Notes under the pieces: model-generated
Told to the model about the DNA's origin: nothing
Databases searched by the model: none
Seen by the model: only the letters and a program-made list of their open reading frames with translations
Shown: piece after piece, positions 13,414 to 25,240 of the stretch
Layout: each line of letters opens with the position of its first letter
Position numbering within the stretch: position 1 is the first letter of the stretch
Assembly (NCBI GenBank): GCA_026122225.1
Contig: JANEZZ010000303.1
Coordinates: 627,501 to 691,500, forward strand
DNA: 64,000 nt
Origin: Heloderma charlesbogerti
Lineage: Eukaryota; Chordata; Lepidosauria; Squamata; Helodermatidae
Direction: 5' to 3'
Program-made: the position numbers and the translations under genes

Positions 13414-13640
13414 GTTGGGGCCGCAAAGGACGCTGGGACGGGCTTCTAGAAACTCTCTCCACCTGAGGAGGGGGCGGAGAAAGCGGAAGGGGGGCACGGG
13501 GCGCCCTCGGGGCTTTCCTCCTCCTCGCACCCGACGCAGGCCCAGGGGCGAGGGAGGAGGATAGGCGGGGCGGCGCCGCCCTCAGCCTCCGCCGCCGGCG
13601 ACTCACACGGGCGGAAGGATCTCCCTCCGCTCTGACCTTC
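13414..13640 (-). promoter_or_regulatory. FXR1: FXR1 5' UTR and core promoter region
   Basis: The DNA immediately upstream of the FXR1 ATG is over 70% G+C by eye, rich in CpG and CCGCCC/GGGCGG boxes, and lacks a TATA box. It is a typical housekeeping CpG-island promoter. The transcription start cannot be fixed from sequence; a TSS within about 50-250 bp upstream of the ATG is expected. The reading frame stays open upstream of the ATG but has no in-frame ATG (the codon at 13530 is GTG), so the coding start at 13413 is preferred. No long CGG tract like that of human FMR1 is present, only short GCC/GGC runs around 13570-13600. Confidence 0.6.
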
Positions 13641-14364
13641 CCCTTCCGCGCCTCGCTGCCTCGCGCGCGCCTGCTGGCCGGGCGGCGGCTGTCCCTCGCC
13701 CTGCCTTCCCCTTCCCCCTTCTGGCGCCTCAGCGGGGCTTGGGTGAGGGGTGGCGGGCGTGGGGCAGCGCTGCGGGGAGCTGCTCCTCGTGCCCTTCCCC
13801 CCCCCGGAGAGGCACGAGGCGGGAAGGGGAAAGGCCGGGGGCGGCCTTTGGAGCTACGCTAAGCGGGGATCCGTTCTCACGACTCCCGCCCCCCCCCCCG
13901 AAACACGCCCCAAACACCTTCACGACGGCTGCTACCTAACACTGAAGACGCACCTACACAAAGCATTCGAGAGATGTGACGGGGTCGCTGTCCGTCATCC
14001 GATGTGCCTTAACCGGGTCTGTTCGCGACTGAGGGAAAAGGTAAGAAACGCGTGTCAGCTCGCGAGGGCACTGCCCTCTCCGAGAGACGGAGATACTGCA
14101 TCCACACGCACACGCAGGGTCGCTGCCTCATCCCGTGCATCCGGTGGCAGAGGGTGGCGAGAGCTGCCGCTCACCGCGGGAAAGGGTGCACAAACGCAGG
14201 AGCGGAGGGGTCACCTGGCGTTCAGTCCCATGAGCACATCGTGAGAGAGAGAGAGAGACCCTCACTTCGTTTCCCCACATGCATAAGAGCCCTTCTAAAT
14301 CATGCCAGCGGTCTCCCTAATGCTGTTTCCCACAGTGACTAACCAGTAGCCTCTTGGGAAGACC

Positions 14365-14500
14365 ACAAGCAGGGCATGAGGTAACAACCCTCTCCCACTT
14401 TTTTACCCCAGCAACCTGTATTCAGAAGCATACTGCCTCTGAACCTGAAAGTAGCACCCCGTTCTCCGTGAATTTGTCTAACCCCTTTTAAAGCCATCTA
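14365..14500 (-). repeat. CR1 3' UTR fragment
   Basis: Degraded version of the CR1 antisense tail: GCAGGGCATGAG, ACCCCAGCAACCTGTATT, GCATACTGCCTCTGAA and CCCCTTTTAAAGCCATC appear in the same order as in the better copy at 24117-25240. Confidence 0.65.
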
Positions 14501-14502
14501 AA

Positions 14503-14575
14503 GGCGCAATCCCATGCATGTTTAGGGAAAAAAAGACCTTCAGCTCCCAGCATCCCCCAGCTGGGCATGGGATCA
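14503..14575. repeat. Half of a TIR element (family B)
   Basis: Starts GGCGCAATCCCATGCATG TTTAG, followed by a purine run and CAGCTCCCAGCATCCCC. It looks like the left half of the palindromic element seen at 30885 and 54566. Confidence 0.5.
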
Positions 14576-15734
14576 CTTCCCTCCATGTACACATGTGTGG
14601 ATAGCTGTCTCAGAAGATGGCATTTGCAAAGTTTGTCCTAAAGAGCGTGTGCTTGTTTCCTCATAAGGATAGCAACTCACAGCCCCAAAGATGTACACAG
14701 CATGGGTAGATTTGCTGTCCCTTTCCACATGCAAGAAAGGGGGCTCGCTCCTAAGGTTGCTACCCCGTTAGAATCCCAATCAAAATGTTATCCTCTTGCC
14801 CAGTTATTTGAACTGGAGGATACAAAGCCAGAGAAAGGAGGAGATCCTGCTTACCTGTTGTTTTTCAATGAGTTGCCCTTGTGTGCCGTCGCAGAACAAG
14901 CGTGGTGGCTGCATCTATAGCAATGTGTGCACACATGACTGCAAATGAATGCACACCATGCTGTACCATGAAACGTCACTTCTTAATTAGAGGATCACAG
15001 AGGTGGCTGATACATTTTCACAGGGTGCATTCAGCCTAGTGAGATTGCACATTTGTGTTGTGCAGATGGTCCGGTCACCCATATTAGAGCCTGAACTTCT
15101 CCCCCTCAGTCAAATGATTGCCTACCATCTCACCTCTTTTCACAGCACAACATCTGTGGGGCGACTGCTGCCCTAGGCATGCAGGAAGAAGACAAGGCAT
15201 GGGATACTAGATTCCACTTGACACCTGAAAAGTCTCTGGACATGTGAAGTATCCATTCGCTAAGTAAGATCATCCTCCATGTGTTCAGGGGTACTCTGCC
15301 CTTAGGTCCTTTGGAGGAAGCAATTCTGAACATGCTTTGAAGTACACAGACTTAGATGCCAAAATGTTTATAAGCAAAACCTGACAACCATACTCATATT
15401 TATTTCTTAAGATGTATTCCCCACCCTATCGAGGCCACTTTCAATAAAATATTTAAAACATTATAAAATAACTACTACATAAAAATAAACAGCAAGGGCT
15501 GGATCCAGGATTTACCTTCTGCTGATGGAAGGGCTCCATTCATGGCAGGTGCCTCCTCCTGATTTTCAGGGATCCACTCTTCCCACCACGGTTCATCCAA
15601 TTCAGCATTGTCCCCTGAACCTTGGTGTAGCATTTTCAGGAGGCTGGAGTGGTTGCCATGGGGAACAGGGGGCAGGAAAGTTGCTTCCACCAGTCTAGTT
15701 CACATGCTTAAATCCAGATGCAACCCCAAATCTA

Positions 15735-16060
15735 TAAAAGCTGCTTGGCACCAACACTGTCATCTGTTCAGCGCCAGGTTAAGATTGCCCTCTACTCCCA
15801 GGCATTTAATGGCATATGATGGGTCATTTATGTCAGCCATCTTGAACAGGTCTAGTACTGAAATTGTTTATTGAAATTGTTTTTAGCTGATAAATTGTTT
15901 TAAATTTTGTATGATAAAAATTTTATACTATGTTTTATTATAAAGTTGTATCTGTTGTTTGTAATTTTTGTGGATTATTGTGAATGGCCTAGAGATCTTC
16001 AGTTATTCGATGTATAGAAATGAAATAAATAAAAATAATATCAAAATAATTCAAATAAAA
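15735..16060 (+). repeat. L2 LINE C-terminus and 3' end
   Basis: The 3' part is a T/A-rich L2 3' UTR (TTGTTTTAAATTTTG, GAATGGCCTAGAGATCTTC) ending in AATAAATAAA. The upstream 120 bp may hold the last codons of its ORF but is too diverged to read. Confidence 0.55.
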
Positions 16061-16086
16061 CAAATCAACAAAAGTTTAAAAGCTGG

Positions 16087-16494
16087 AGGGAGCAATCCTA
16101 TTGGGATAGGCGGCCGCCTATCCAATGCAGGGTGGGCAGAGCGTGGAGGGATCTTCTCCTCCGTGCTCTGGCCACCCTGCATTCATGGCTAGATGGCTGA
16201 TTTCAGCTGTCTAGCCGCGGGACTTTGGGGCAGGGAGGCCAGATGACACATAGGAAGTGTTGTACCAGCACTTCTTCACTCCCCACCCCCGGGAACACCC
16301 CCTTTTGCTTCGCTCAGCACTGCTCTTCCGAGCGCAGAGCCTGGGGACAATCCGTGCTGCCTACGAGGAGGGGGGAGAGGGGAGGCCGTTTTCCGGGAAC
16401 CACCCTCAGAGCGTAGGCTCCAAGGTCAGTTCCCAAAAACCAAACAATCCTACGGCTGTCTAGCCGCTTTATAGTGGCCATGGTATTGTGCCCT
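16087..16494. mobile_element. Non-autonomous TIR element (family D), copy 1
   Basis: About 400 bp with inverted ends AGGGAGCAATCCTATTGG and CCATGGTATTGTGCCCT. Interior landmarks are shared in order with the copy at 37045-37427: CTATCCAATGCAGGG, TTTCAGCTGTCTAGCCG, CCCCGGGAACACCCCCTTTT, GACAATCCGTGCTGCCTA. It is unusually GC-rich for this region. No transposase is encoded. I could not identify a target-site duplication, so the transposon class is open. Confidence 0.65.
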
Positions 16495-17157
16495 AAGAAA
16501 ATGAAAAGGTTTTTCATTAAGCCTTTTACTTAATGTGGCTTGCCCCCAATATACATGGTGATTTTTATCACCGGTGCCAGAGTTCTTCATGGTCTAAAAA
16601 ACATTGGGGAAATCTCAACATTATTTCTTCCTGGAAATAAGGCAGGATATATGTTTTTAAAATAAATAGTGAAAAAGTTACACACATTTTTGAAGTGCAG
16701 GTGCTCATCATGACAGTCTCACACCAATGCTCCCAAGGAGAGTCCAAAAATGTAGGCAACTGTTGATTTATACCTGGGTGTGTAGACACACACACACACG
16801 CACCAATGAGGAGCAGTTCATAGCATAATAGTTAATGTATTAGGATCAACTGAGAATGAGAATAGTTAGCTGGCAAAGGGCAGCATAATGGTTAGCATGT
16901 TGGACTTTGGTTGGACAAATCTAAGACTGCATGAGAAAGGGAAAGAGAGGAATACAACAGCATAGGACCACCAGCTCAAGATTTTCCAAGCGTTTGTTTT
17001 CCCAGCACCAGGGAGAAACTGTTTATCTCAAAGTCAACAAATCAGTTCTAACAGTTTTTATCTCCATCAGGAGCAGATCTTTTGTAAAGCTAATGTGTCT
17101 TAATTTCCCATTTAAGTCCAAGCTACTGCCAAAATACTTTGCATTACAACAGGGATG

Positions 17158-17519
17158 TTGTTGTTTATTCGGTCAGTCCTCGGACTCTTCATGACTTCAT
17201 GGACCAGCCCACACCAGAGCTTCCTGTTGGCTGTTGCCACCCCCAGCTCCCCCAAGGTCGAGTCCGTCACCTCCAGAATATCATCCATCCATCTTGCCCT
17301 TGGTCGGCCCCTCTTCCTTTTGCCTTCCACTTTCCCTAGCATCAACATCTTCTCCAGGATATCCTGTCTTCTCATTATGTGGCCAAAGTACTTCAGTTTT
17401 GCCTTTAATATCATTCCCTCAAGTGAGCAGTCTGGCTTGATTTCCTGGAGTATGGACTGGTTTGATCTTCTTGCAGTCCAAGGCACTCTCAGAATTTTCC
17501 TCCAGCACCACAGTTCAAA
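17158..17519 (-). pseudogene. RTE/BovB-like LINE, 3' ORF end, diverged
   Basis: The minus strand encodes the RTE C-terminal region: PWTARRSNQSILQEIKPDCS, LKAKLKYFGHIMRR, GKRKRGRPRARWMDDI, ending in MKSPRTDR. The order matches BovB (compare 25241-26366), but the divergence is large, so this is an older or separate RTE lineage. The 3' tail TTGTTGTTTATTCGGTCAG keeps the GTT (AAC) repeat. Confidence 0.8.
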
Positions 17520-20390
17520 TTACAGGGATAGCTTACAACAATATATTGTTGCTGGAACAATCCATTTTCCTAGGCTACTGTGAGGATTGAAGCTGAGCTC
17601 AGAGGGAACATGGAAGTCTGAGGAAGGTGATGGCAGATGATGTAATTATCCCTGCTAATCAAAAAATCCCTGGAGATTCAACACTGTGAGCCTGGGCTCC
17701 ACTACTCCACAGCTGTCAGTTCTTCTTTTTCCTGGTCCTCTGCTGGCTCATTGCTTGCAGATGGGTCTTTTCCCTCCTCCTTAGAAGACTCCTAGCAACA
17801 GAACCTCCTGGCAGCCACTCAGGCATTCTTCCTGCAATTCTATTTCCCATTGGGTCTGTTCCCACCTTTGCTCTGAGACTTGAGGGACCAGGGAGGAAAG
17901 TCAGGGACTGAGGCAGGTCTTGGGGTAAGGGTGAAGGGGTTATTGGGTGGTCCTTGATGAAGCATCTTAGGCTACCTTTGATCTAGTGTCGGTTTCTCCA
18001 TGTCTTCCATGGGAGCAGATTTTTCAGCAGAATCCCAGCCCTCTTCCTCTGAAGACATCTTTCCAGAGTCCGGGTTAAACAAGTTCCTGACAGTGTGCAA
18101 AAATCACCCATTATATGTTACAGAAAAATTATAAACTAGAATTTGCTGATTTCCTGGCTGTGACAACTGAAGCAAAAAACTATATCTTTAACCTAGACAT
18201 ACGTTAGTGATCTTCCTGTCTATATTTTATATTATGCTCTATGTTTTTATTGTAACGCGATGTGAATGTGCCATATGATAAATAAATAAATATAAACTAG
18301 ACATATTTATAAGAAGCTGGACACCTTGCATTAATTTTTGTAACACCAACTAGTTGTATCCTGATGTACCAACTTGTTTTTGATTACTATGGATTTATTG
18401 CATTATTAATCGCAATAATGAAACATTTTCAAATATTCTAATTCAGAGAAAATGTTTAATTATTTCAAAAGCGATCCTTTATTTTTAAGAAATGGCACAA
18501 AAAAAGGGTTTCACAGAATATTAAAAAGCTCAATCTTTAAATATTGAACACAGCATATTTTTGAAGTGTCTTAAAATGAAGCAACACATTTTAAAAGAAT
18601 CTAAATAAGAACATTAGTTAATACTGTTATTAGGAACAATAAAAAAACAAGCTAACTTAATGTTAAAAGCAAAGGGGGGCAGATATTGCTTATACAGGGT
18701 ATAATGAAGGTGCCATTTGCAGTATGTTACAGTTTTACGATGGTGATTCAGAAAGTTCCTTGCAGCTTAGTTAAGTTAGATTGTGCCCAATACAAAAGAT
18801 CACGGGTTGCACCAAGACATACTCATGATAAAAATGTAATGGCCACTCTTCCTTTGAAAATATAAAATGCATAAGTTATTTGAATCTGTTAAGATCCTGC
18901 TAATTTCAAAAGAAGTTGATGCAGAGCCATGAGAAGCACCAGCAAGGCTATATTTGGAATATTATTCATAGTTCTGGTCAATAATGATAACAAGGCTTGG
19001 CTTGGCCTGCTGTAATCTGCATGTGAATTTGCCTGATTAAAATTGTGCTGGAAATACACACTCAGTGGTGTTTAAAAGGCAAAATATATCCACAGGCTGA
19101 TTTTGGGGCCAGTTATTGCAGCTGGCAATTCGTGTCTGTGTGTGCGTGCATGTTTGTACACACACACACACACACACATTTTTATAGGGCTGGACTAAAG
19201 AAGGAGCAGCACAGAATCAATCAACCTGGTAATATCGCTTATACCAAATTCCATTACATTTGCATTAGTGTACAACAACTATGACTCAAATAGCCTGATG
19301 CACAACCCTGTTAAACTGAAATATTAGGAGTTAAGCCAAGAGATAGCCTGTGTAGACTTTCTCCCATGTTCTGCCTTGCAGGCAGCAGGACCTAATCCTA
19401 AAGGATTGCTGTACTAGATTTATTCCTCTGCTATTGCAACATGCATTCAGATCATACCTGGAATCCACAAAATGGACTTGGTGAGATTAAATTGACTTAA
19501 ATTCAAGTAAGGTGGCTTGACTGCATTATTGTTAGCAACCAACAGCCTTTCACATTAGGATTGAGACATAACATGGGGAGGTAATAGACTGAAAATGACC
19601 AATATTAAGGATCAGTTTGCATGTATATGTTCATCTCTGGATTTCCCATCATTTGATTACCAAACACTTGGGCCTAGCTGAAACATGCATGAATATCTCT
19701 CTGTTTCTAATCTTTAGCTTTGATTTCATTTGATGACCAGCAGTAATGTGAAGCACTAGTAAAGAAAGGTGCATCTGAGTATGTGCAGATTATCTTTCTG
19801 TCAATCCTGAACACCTGCAGCCTGTTCCCACACAAGCAGAATTAAGGAGCAGGGCATCCAGAGATTGCCATGTCGCTTCAGGCAAAGCTAATTAAACACC
19901 AGTAGCACTCTGTTTAGAAATTAATCAGCATTTGTATCACTTTCAAATGTTCCAGGTCATCTGCCAAATTTTTTTTCTTTGCTACAAGGTCTGTCCAAGC
20001 CGTAAAACCAGTGTGTGCTCTACACTGCAATTTGTACCACATTCCATAATTGTCTATGCTTAGTGGGTTTTCAGCCTGTCTCTGTAGTACTGGGACTTTC
20101 CCTCCTGCTGTGCAGAATTGGTACTTCCAAACGAAAGTCTCTTTCCAGTCTTGGAAATGTTAGTGAAGTCTGTAGGAGAGAAATGGTCGAGCATTACATG
20201 CTGAATACATTAAAGCATTATCAATAAAGCTGGGCTAGTAGGAGACTAATGAGAATAGTAGAAAAGAGACATGAGAAAGCCGAAATGAGATGGACAATGG
20301 GGAAGAGACTGGACAAAAGGGAATATGGGGCAGTTGAAGAAAAAAAGGAGCTCAAAGAGAAAATAGAAAAGCAAAGAAAGGAATCATTAA
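17520..20390. other. Intergenic stretch with little recognisable content
   Basis: I see no gene here. A possible L2 3' tail lies at about 18195-18300 (ends GATAAATAAATAAATAT). A (CA)n run is at 19158-19178 and a (TATG)n run begins at 20393. The rest is AT-rich unique DNA. Confidence 0.5.
19158..19178. repeat. (CA)n microsatellite
   Basis: About ten CA units, preceded by a short TG-rich tract at 19131-19155. Confidence 0.9.
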
Positions 20391-20392
20391 AA

Positions 20393-20414
20393 TATGTATG
20401 TATGTATGTATGTA
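20393..20414. repeat. (TATG)n microsatellite
   Basis: Five to six perfect TATG units. Confidence 0.85.
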
Positions 20415-20439
20415 TAATGCTATATAAGGCAGTAAGTGG

Positions 20440-20625
20440 TTTGTAATCTTTGAATTGCTGATCTCCACAAGAGCCCTGTAAGGTCAGCCACTATACTTAA
20501 TATTTTGCAGTTGGGGAGCTGAGACGGGGGAGTGACTTGTCCAAAAACACCCTGGAAAATCACAGCAGTGGTGTGGTTTGCACCTTGAATTTCCCAGGCC
20601 TGTATCCAATAATGTGACCTCTGGA
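20440..20625 (-). repeat. MIR-like SINE
   Basis: Antisense MIR-type landmarks in order: GAGCCCTGTAAGGT, TTTTGCAGTTGGGGAGCTGA, GTGACTTGTCCAAAAACACC, GTGGTTTGCACC, then the tRNA-like head region. Strongly diverged. Confidence 0.5.
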
Positions 20626-20825
20626 TCACACTGACTGTTTTTGAAGAGAAGACTAAATCAAGTATTTTGGAGATGAGGAAGAACTCATCAGATTTTTAGG
20701 ACATCTGGACCTTCTTCTCACTGAGGAGGTGATGGTGAACCTGAGGCTGGGCTGAACCACTTCAGAATTCACACAATTCACTCCATGGGGGAGAAAACCA
20801 TCCCCAAACCCTTCCTCCAAGTAGA

Positions 20826-21062
20826 GAACATAAGAGCCGTGCTGGATCAGACCAAGGATCCATCTAGTCCAGCATTCTGTTCACACAGTGGCCAAACCAG
20901 CTGTCGACCAGAAACCTGCGAGCAGGACAAAAGTGCAACAGCACCCTCCTGCCCATGTTCTCCAGCAACTGGTGTACATAGGCATACTGCCTCTGATACT
21001 GGAGGTAGCATACACCCATCAGGACTAGTAACCGTAGAGAACTAGCTATCAGGGGAGAGGGT
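20826..21062 (-). repeat. CR1 LINE 3' tail
   Basis: GAACATAAGAGCCGTGCTGG, ATCAGACCAAGGATCCATC, CAGTGGCCAAACCAGCTG and ACTGGAGGTAGCATA are the standard antisense CR1 tail blocks. Confidence 0.85.
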
Positions 21063-21237
21063 GCTAAATTAGCTTTCTCCAGTGCTTGAATTTCAGTGGG
21101 GGCTTCGCCTCCCCTTACTTTTGGGGATGGCTCCCTTTACTTCTGTTTTTAGAAGGCTAAAAGAGAAGAGCATGATCTAGCTAAACTTGGAGGGAGTCAG
21201 TAGTTGGGGGCTTGTGGATTTCATTAAGTCCCCTACT

Positions 21238-21605
21238 AGGGTGACCACTCATGAATCACCCAAAATGAGGAAATGCATCACCAAAAAAGAAATCAATTTG
21301 CATAAAATTTGCGTATGCTGATTTATATGCAAAGCACAAATTTAGACAGTATAATAATTTAAATAGAAATACAATACATCTCACCAGAGAGTGGAAGACT
21401 GTGACCAAGTGACCTGTGTTTCTTGCTCAGTCTGCTGTCCAAGTGCTGTTGATGGGTGACTTCAAGGCCCAGCATTTCCTTCTGATGGTTCTGTATTTTG
21501 AAACTGGACTTGGACTGGACAGCCCTTCAAATAGAAGATGTCTTCAAAATAGAGGACTGTTCTCTGGCAGCCCTTCAAACAGAGGACTGTCTTTTGTAAA
21601 AGGGA
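21238..21605 (-). mobile_element. Family E element with POU-octamer cluster, copy 1
   Basis: Reverse-complement relative of 42905-43290. Begins TAGGGTGACCAC, has an AT-rich centre with ATTTGCAT (21296-21303), ATTTGCGT (21307-21314) and ATGCAAAG (21327-21334), then AAACTGGACTTGGACTGG, CCCTTCAAATAGAAGATG and CCTTCAAACAGAGGACTG. The ends GGTGACCAC / GGACTGT resemble GTGGCCAC / GGACAC of the other copies. No coding capacity. Probably a non-autonomous transposon or LTR-like unit; class not determined. Confidence 0.6.
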
Positions 21606-22080
21606 TCAGAGAGGCACTCTAACCCTTACCTTCCCCCCACCGCCTTCTCCCTCATGAGCTACCCTTCAATGTACAGGGAGGTTTTTCTGCAGAGGAGCAA
21701 GCAGTCCTTTGAGTTCTTGCCTGCAGTTTGAAGTAGCACAGTACAGGCCTGACTTTACCACCCAAGTAAGAACTAAGGCCCTGGTTAAACAAAAAGCAAA
21801 ATAAATGTTAAGGGACTTAGCAGAGAAAGAACCATAACCATAATTCACCCAAACTTTGTAGGCCAGGATTTCACCATGAACTTTCTCATGTGACCCTGTC
21901 CTTATTGCATATGAGACAGAGAGAGAGATCCATGATTAATGATTAATCTAGGTCCTTGCTTTTTCCCATCCCTATTTTTGTTGAAAGCAAAAGCACTGTA
22001 TCAAAAGCATGGTATGCTACGACGAAAGTTCCCTGCTCCCTGAGCTGATGAAGCCTATATGAAAATACCTGTATACCAGT

Positions 22081-22200
22081 CTGCGGAAACTTGGCACTCT
22101 CCAGATGTGTTGGGCTACAACTCCCATTGGCCATACAGGCTGAGAATGATGGGAGCTGCAGTCCAAGACATCTGGAGAGCACCAGCTTGGGGAAAGCAGC
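22081..22200. repeat. Palindromic element, family A
   Basis: CTTGGCACTCTCCAGATGTG and GGGCTACAACTCCCATTGG are mirrored by GGGAGCTGCAGTCCAAGAC and TCTGGAGAGCACCAGC. Confidence 0.7.
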
Positions 22201-22204
22201 AGTC

Positions 22205-22370
22205 AGTCACTATTCATATTTTGCTATTGGAGAGCTGAGGATGAAAGAGTGAATGGCCTGGCGAAAGCCACCCAGGAAGTCCACAGAAATGGTGGGATTT
22301 GCATCCAAATCTCCTAGGCTTGTACCCTCCAATAATGTGTTGTCTGGCCCACACATTGGCCACAAAGGAC
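22205..22370 (-). repeat. MIR-like SINE
   Basis: Antisense blocks TTTTGCTATTGGAGAGCTGA, GAATGGCCTGGCGAAAGCCA, AATGGTGGGATTTGCATCC and TCCAATAATGTG resemble the copy at 20440-20625. Confidence 0.5.
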
Positions 22371-22448
22371 TACCCTGACAAGCAGAAATCATGATTTTGG
22401 GTTGGATCCAGATTTACGCTGGCTCAAATGTGCTGACTTCCCTGCCCC

Positions 22449-22500
22449 CTCATTTATTTATATTTTTAATCTACCAACGTTCTCTGGGTGGATTACAAAA
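22449..22500 (-). repeat. L2 LINE 3' tail
   Basis: TTTATTTATATTTTTAATCT and TTCTCTGGGTGGATTACAAA: diverged L2 3' end in antisense. Confidence 0.5.
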
Positions 22501-22504
22501 TCCT

Positions 22505-23920
22505 TCCCACAGCAGCCCCTCCACCATCACTCCTGCATATGCTACACAGAGTGTTAAAAGACCCTGCTGAATGAGTGGGGTGAACTGTAGTGTGGGAGGG
22601 GGATCCCCCAAAAATTGAGCAGAGGGACCTTCCGCAAATAGAGGCTTCCGTCTTATGCAAGGTCCCTTCCTTTCCAAATCTGGGCTTGACAAAAATCCTC
22701 CCATACCCTACAAGTATCCCTATTGAGGAGAAAATATCCCTACTGGGCAGCAGCAAAGCTGCACATGTCTCGATCTGAATTACAGGTATAGTAAGGTCTG
22801 CACCCTGCTGTAATTTAAACATTTCCTGAGTTCTTTTCTACTTTTTTTAACGTAATTTTTATTTGATCAATACTCACTTCTTCTTTTTTGCTAGTAAAGC
22901 AACCCCAATTTAAACTACCTCATATCTTCAATAGAAATTTTCCTCCAATTGCATTTTTTAATGTAAAACATTATTTCATTGCTCCCCCCCCCCGCGCGCA
23001 ACATTCTTTTGAACATTGCTTCTCAGAAAGCTCTGTGTGAAATTTTTAGAAGATGGGTTTTAAACAGTGGTGAAGATAGATGCATATATCGAACTCAAAG
23101 GACCTTGATTTAAAAGAAATTTGCCAGATACCCAGACCTCTGGTTGGTAATGCCCATTCAAGGATGCAGAATCCATCAGCCACATTATTATTTTTACATC
23201 TGAACTTTTTTTTTTTTTTTAATGTAGCTGATAGACTTGAAACTTACAGGGTCATTTGCCCAGCATGTAATGGAATGTCCTGAGTTACAGATTCTAATTA
23301 GCTCGACCATCTTCAATCGGCCTGTACCACCAATGCTGTCTTACCGATTCCCACTTGGCTTTATCTGTTTCTTCTTTGTTGCAGCTGCAACCTGATCTTA
23401 TCAATCCTTTGATAAGAAATATTTCAATTACCCGGGGAGAAGCTTTCAGCTTTATGAAGCATTGAAGTTTTCCCCCATTTGTTCTTCTGTTGAAGAGCAC
23501 TTCAAAAGAAGAGTTTTGGAGGAAGTAATCTGATAAAATTAGGATAAAGTCTTGTGGACATTCACTGCTCCCCCGCCCCCGCCTTGTAACCTGAGCAGAA
23601 GAATCTGCCAACTGCATTTCTTTAACTCTCTAAAAGAGATGTACTTAACACTTGGGGGCAAAGTATATGTCATACACACCAATGCTTTTTGGTTGTTTTT
23701 AATGAAAAAATAACCTTGGGAGGCTGAAATTCTGAGCAGAGGAGTGGGGTGGGAGGAATGCTTAAGCCTTTACCTACCAGCCATTTTCCTTTCAAAATCA
23801 CACATCTGCCAAATTGCTTCCTTGCCCTGCCTGGCAGGATTCCAGATGGATGACTACCCTTTTCAGCAAAAAAAAAAAAAGAGGACTTGGTAGGGAAAGG
23901 GTTAAAAACTGTCCTCCCCA
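22505..23920. other. Intergenic stretch, no gene seen
   Basis: Unique AT-rich DNA with short homopolymer runs (C at 22985-22993, T at 23204-23220, A at 23869-23880). No repeat family or gene recognised. Confidence 0.5.
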
Positions 23921-24030
23921 TAAGAACATGAGAAGAGCTGTGCTAGATCAGACTAGTCCAACATTCCGTTCAAACAGTGGCCAACCAGCTGTCTGTGGGA
24001 AACCCACAAGTAGGACACAAATGTAATCAC
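23921..24030 (-). repeat. CR1 LINE 3' tail fragment
   Basis: AAGAACATGAGAAGAGCTGT, GATCAGACTAGTCCAACATT and CAGTGGCCAACCAGCTGTC: a short antisense CR1 tail just before the long CR1 at 24117. Confidence 0.7.
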
Positions 24031-24116
24031 CCTACTGAGGCTGATTTCATTCAAAAAATGCAACATAAGAAGCTGTCTTATACCAGGGCAGCCTGTTTGA
24101 CCATCTAGCACAAAAA

Positions 24117-25240
24117 GAACATAAGAACCATGCTGATCAGAACAAGGGTCCATCTAGTCCAGCATTCTGTTCACACAGTGGCCAACTACCTGCCGACCAG
24201 GAACCCAGAAGCAGGGCATGAGCTCAACAGCACCCTCCCACCCATGTTCCCCAGGAACTGGTGTACATAGGCCCACTGCCTCGGGTACTGGAGGTAGCAC
24301 ATAGCCATCAAGACTAGTAGCCATTGACAGCCTTTTCCTTCAGGAATATGTCCAACCCCCCTTTTAAGGCCATCCAAATTGGTGGCCATCACTACATCCT
24401 GTGGTAGCGAATTCCATAGTTTAACTATGCGCTGTGTGAAGAAGTACTTCCTTTTATTTGTCCTGAATCTCCCACCAATCAGCTTCATAGATGACCCTGG
24501 GTTCTAGTATTGTGAGAGGAGGAGAAAAATGTTTCCCTATCCACATTCTCCACACCATGTAGACCTCTATCATGTCTCCCCTTACCCTCCTTTTTTTCCA
24601 GGCTAAACAATCCCAGCTGTTATAAGCATAGGGGAGATGCTCCAGCCCCCTCATCATTTTAGTTGCCCTTTTCTGCACTTTTTCCAGCTCTACAATATCT
24701 TTTTTTAGGTGTGGTGACCAAAACTGGAAACAGTATTCCAAGTGTGGCCGCACCATAGATTTGTATAGGGGCAGTATAATATTGGCAGTTTTATTCTCAA
24801 TTCCTTTTCTAATTATGCCTAACATGGAGTTTGCCTTTTTTACAGCAGCCGCACACTGGGTTGACATCTTCACTGAGCTTTCCACCACAACCCCAAGATC
24901 ACTTTCCTGGTCAGTCACTGCTAGTTCAGATCCCATCAGACTATACTTGAAATTGGGATTTTTTGCCCCAGTGTCCATCACTTTACACTTTATCACTTAC
25001 ATTGAACTGCATTTGCCATTTAGATGCCCATTCTCCCAGTTTGGAGAGATCCTTTTGCAGCTCATCACAATCCCTTTTTGTTTTAATCACCCTAAATAAT
25101 TTGGCGTCATCTGCAAACTTGGCCACTTCACTGCTCACTCCTAATTCCAGATCAATTATGAAAAGATTGAAAAGCATTGGTCCTAATATAGATCCCTGTG
25201 GGACCCCACTATTTATTTCCTTCCATAGGGAGAATTTACT
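24117..25240 (-). pseudogene. CR1 LINE, 3' half of a split copy
   Basis: Minus-orientation CR1. The RT C-terminal half is readable: FNLFIIDLE, KFADDAKLFRVI (catalytic FADD intact), DLSKLGEWASKWQM, KKANSMLGIIRKGIENKTA, PHLEYCFQFWSPHLKKDI and KVQKRATKMMRGL. It is followed by the long 3' UTR to the tail at 24117 (GAACATAAGAACCATGCTG). Frameshifts and stops break it. It continues at 26367-28355 on the far side of a BovB insertion. Confidence 0.88.

Larger units (their letters stand above)
13020..14270. promoter_or_regulatory. CpG island over FXR1 exon 1
   Basis: About 1.2 kb in which CpG is frequent and G+C is far above the surrounding AT-rich DNA. The left 250 bp (about 13040-13320) is strongly C-rich on the plus strand and belongs to the start of intron 1. 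The centre holds exon 1 and the promoter. The right part (13.7-14.24 kb) is upstream sequence ending in a (GA)n run at 14243-14258. The plus-strand open frames here (for example 13057-13449 and 13750-14244) are composition-driven and show no protein family I know. A divergent transcript from the island is possible but nothing in the sequence proves it. Confidence 0.85.

Noticed and set aside
13057..13449. Plus-strand open frames in the CpG island (also 13739-13939, 13750-14244, 14052-14342)
   Set aside because: Long frames are expected in GC-rich DNA. The translations are Pro/Arg/Ala-rich without motifs, and one overlaps the real FXR1 exon on the other strand.
13414..13530. N-terminal extension of FXR1 (39 more codons in frame)
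   Set aside because: The upstream start would be GTG; the first in-frame ATG is 13413, which has a strong Kozak context and matches the family's start.
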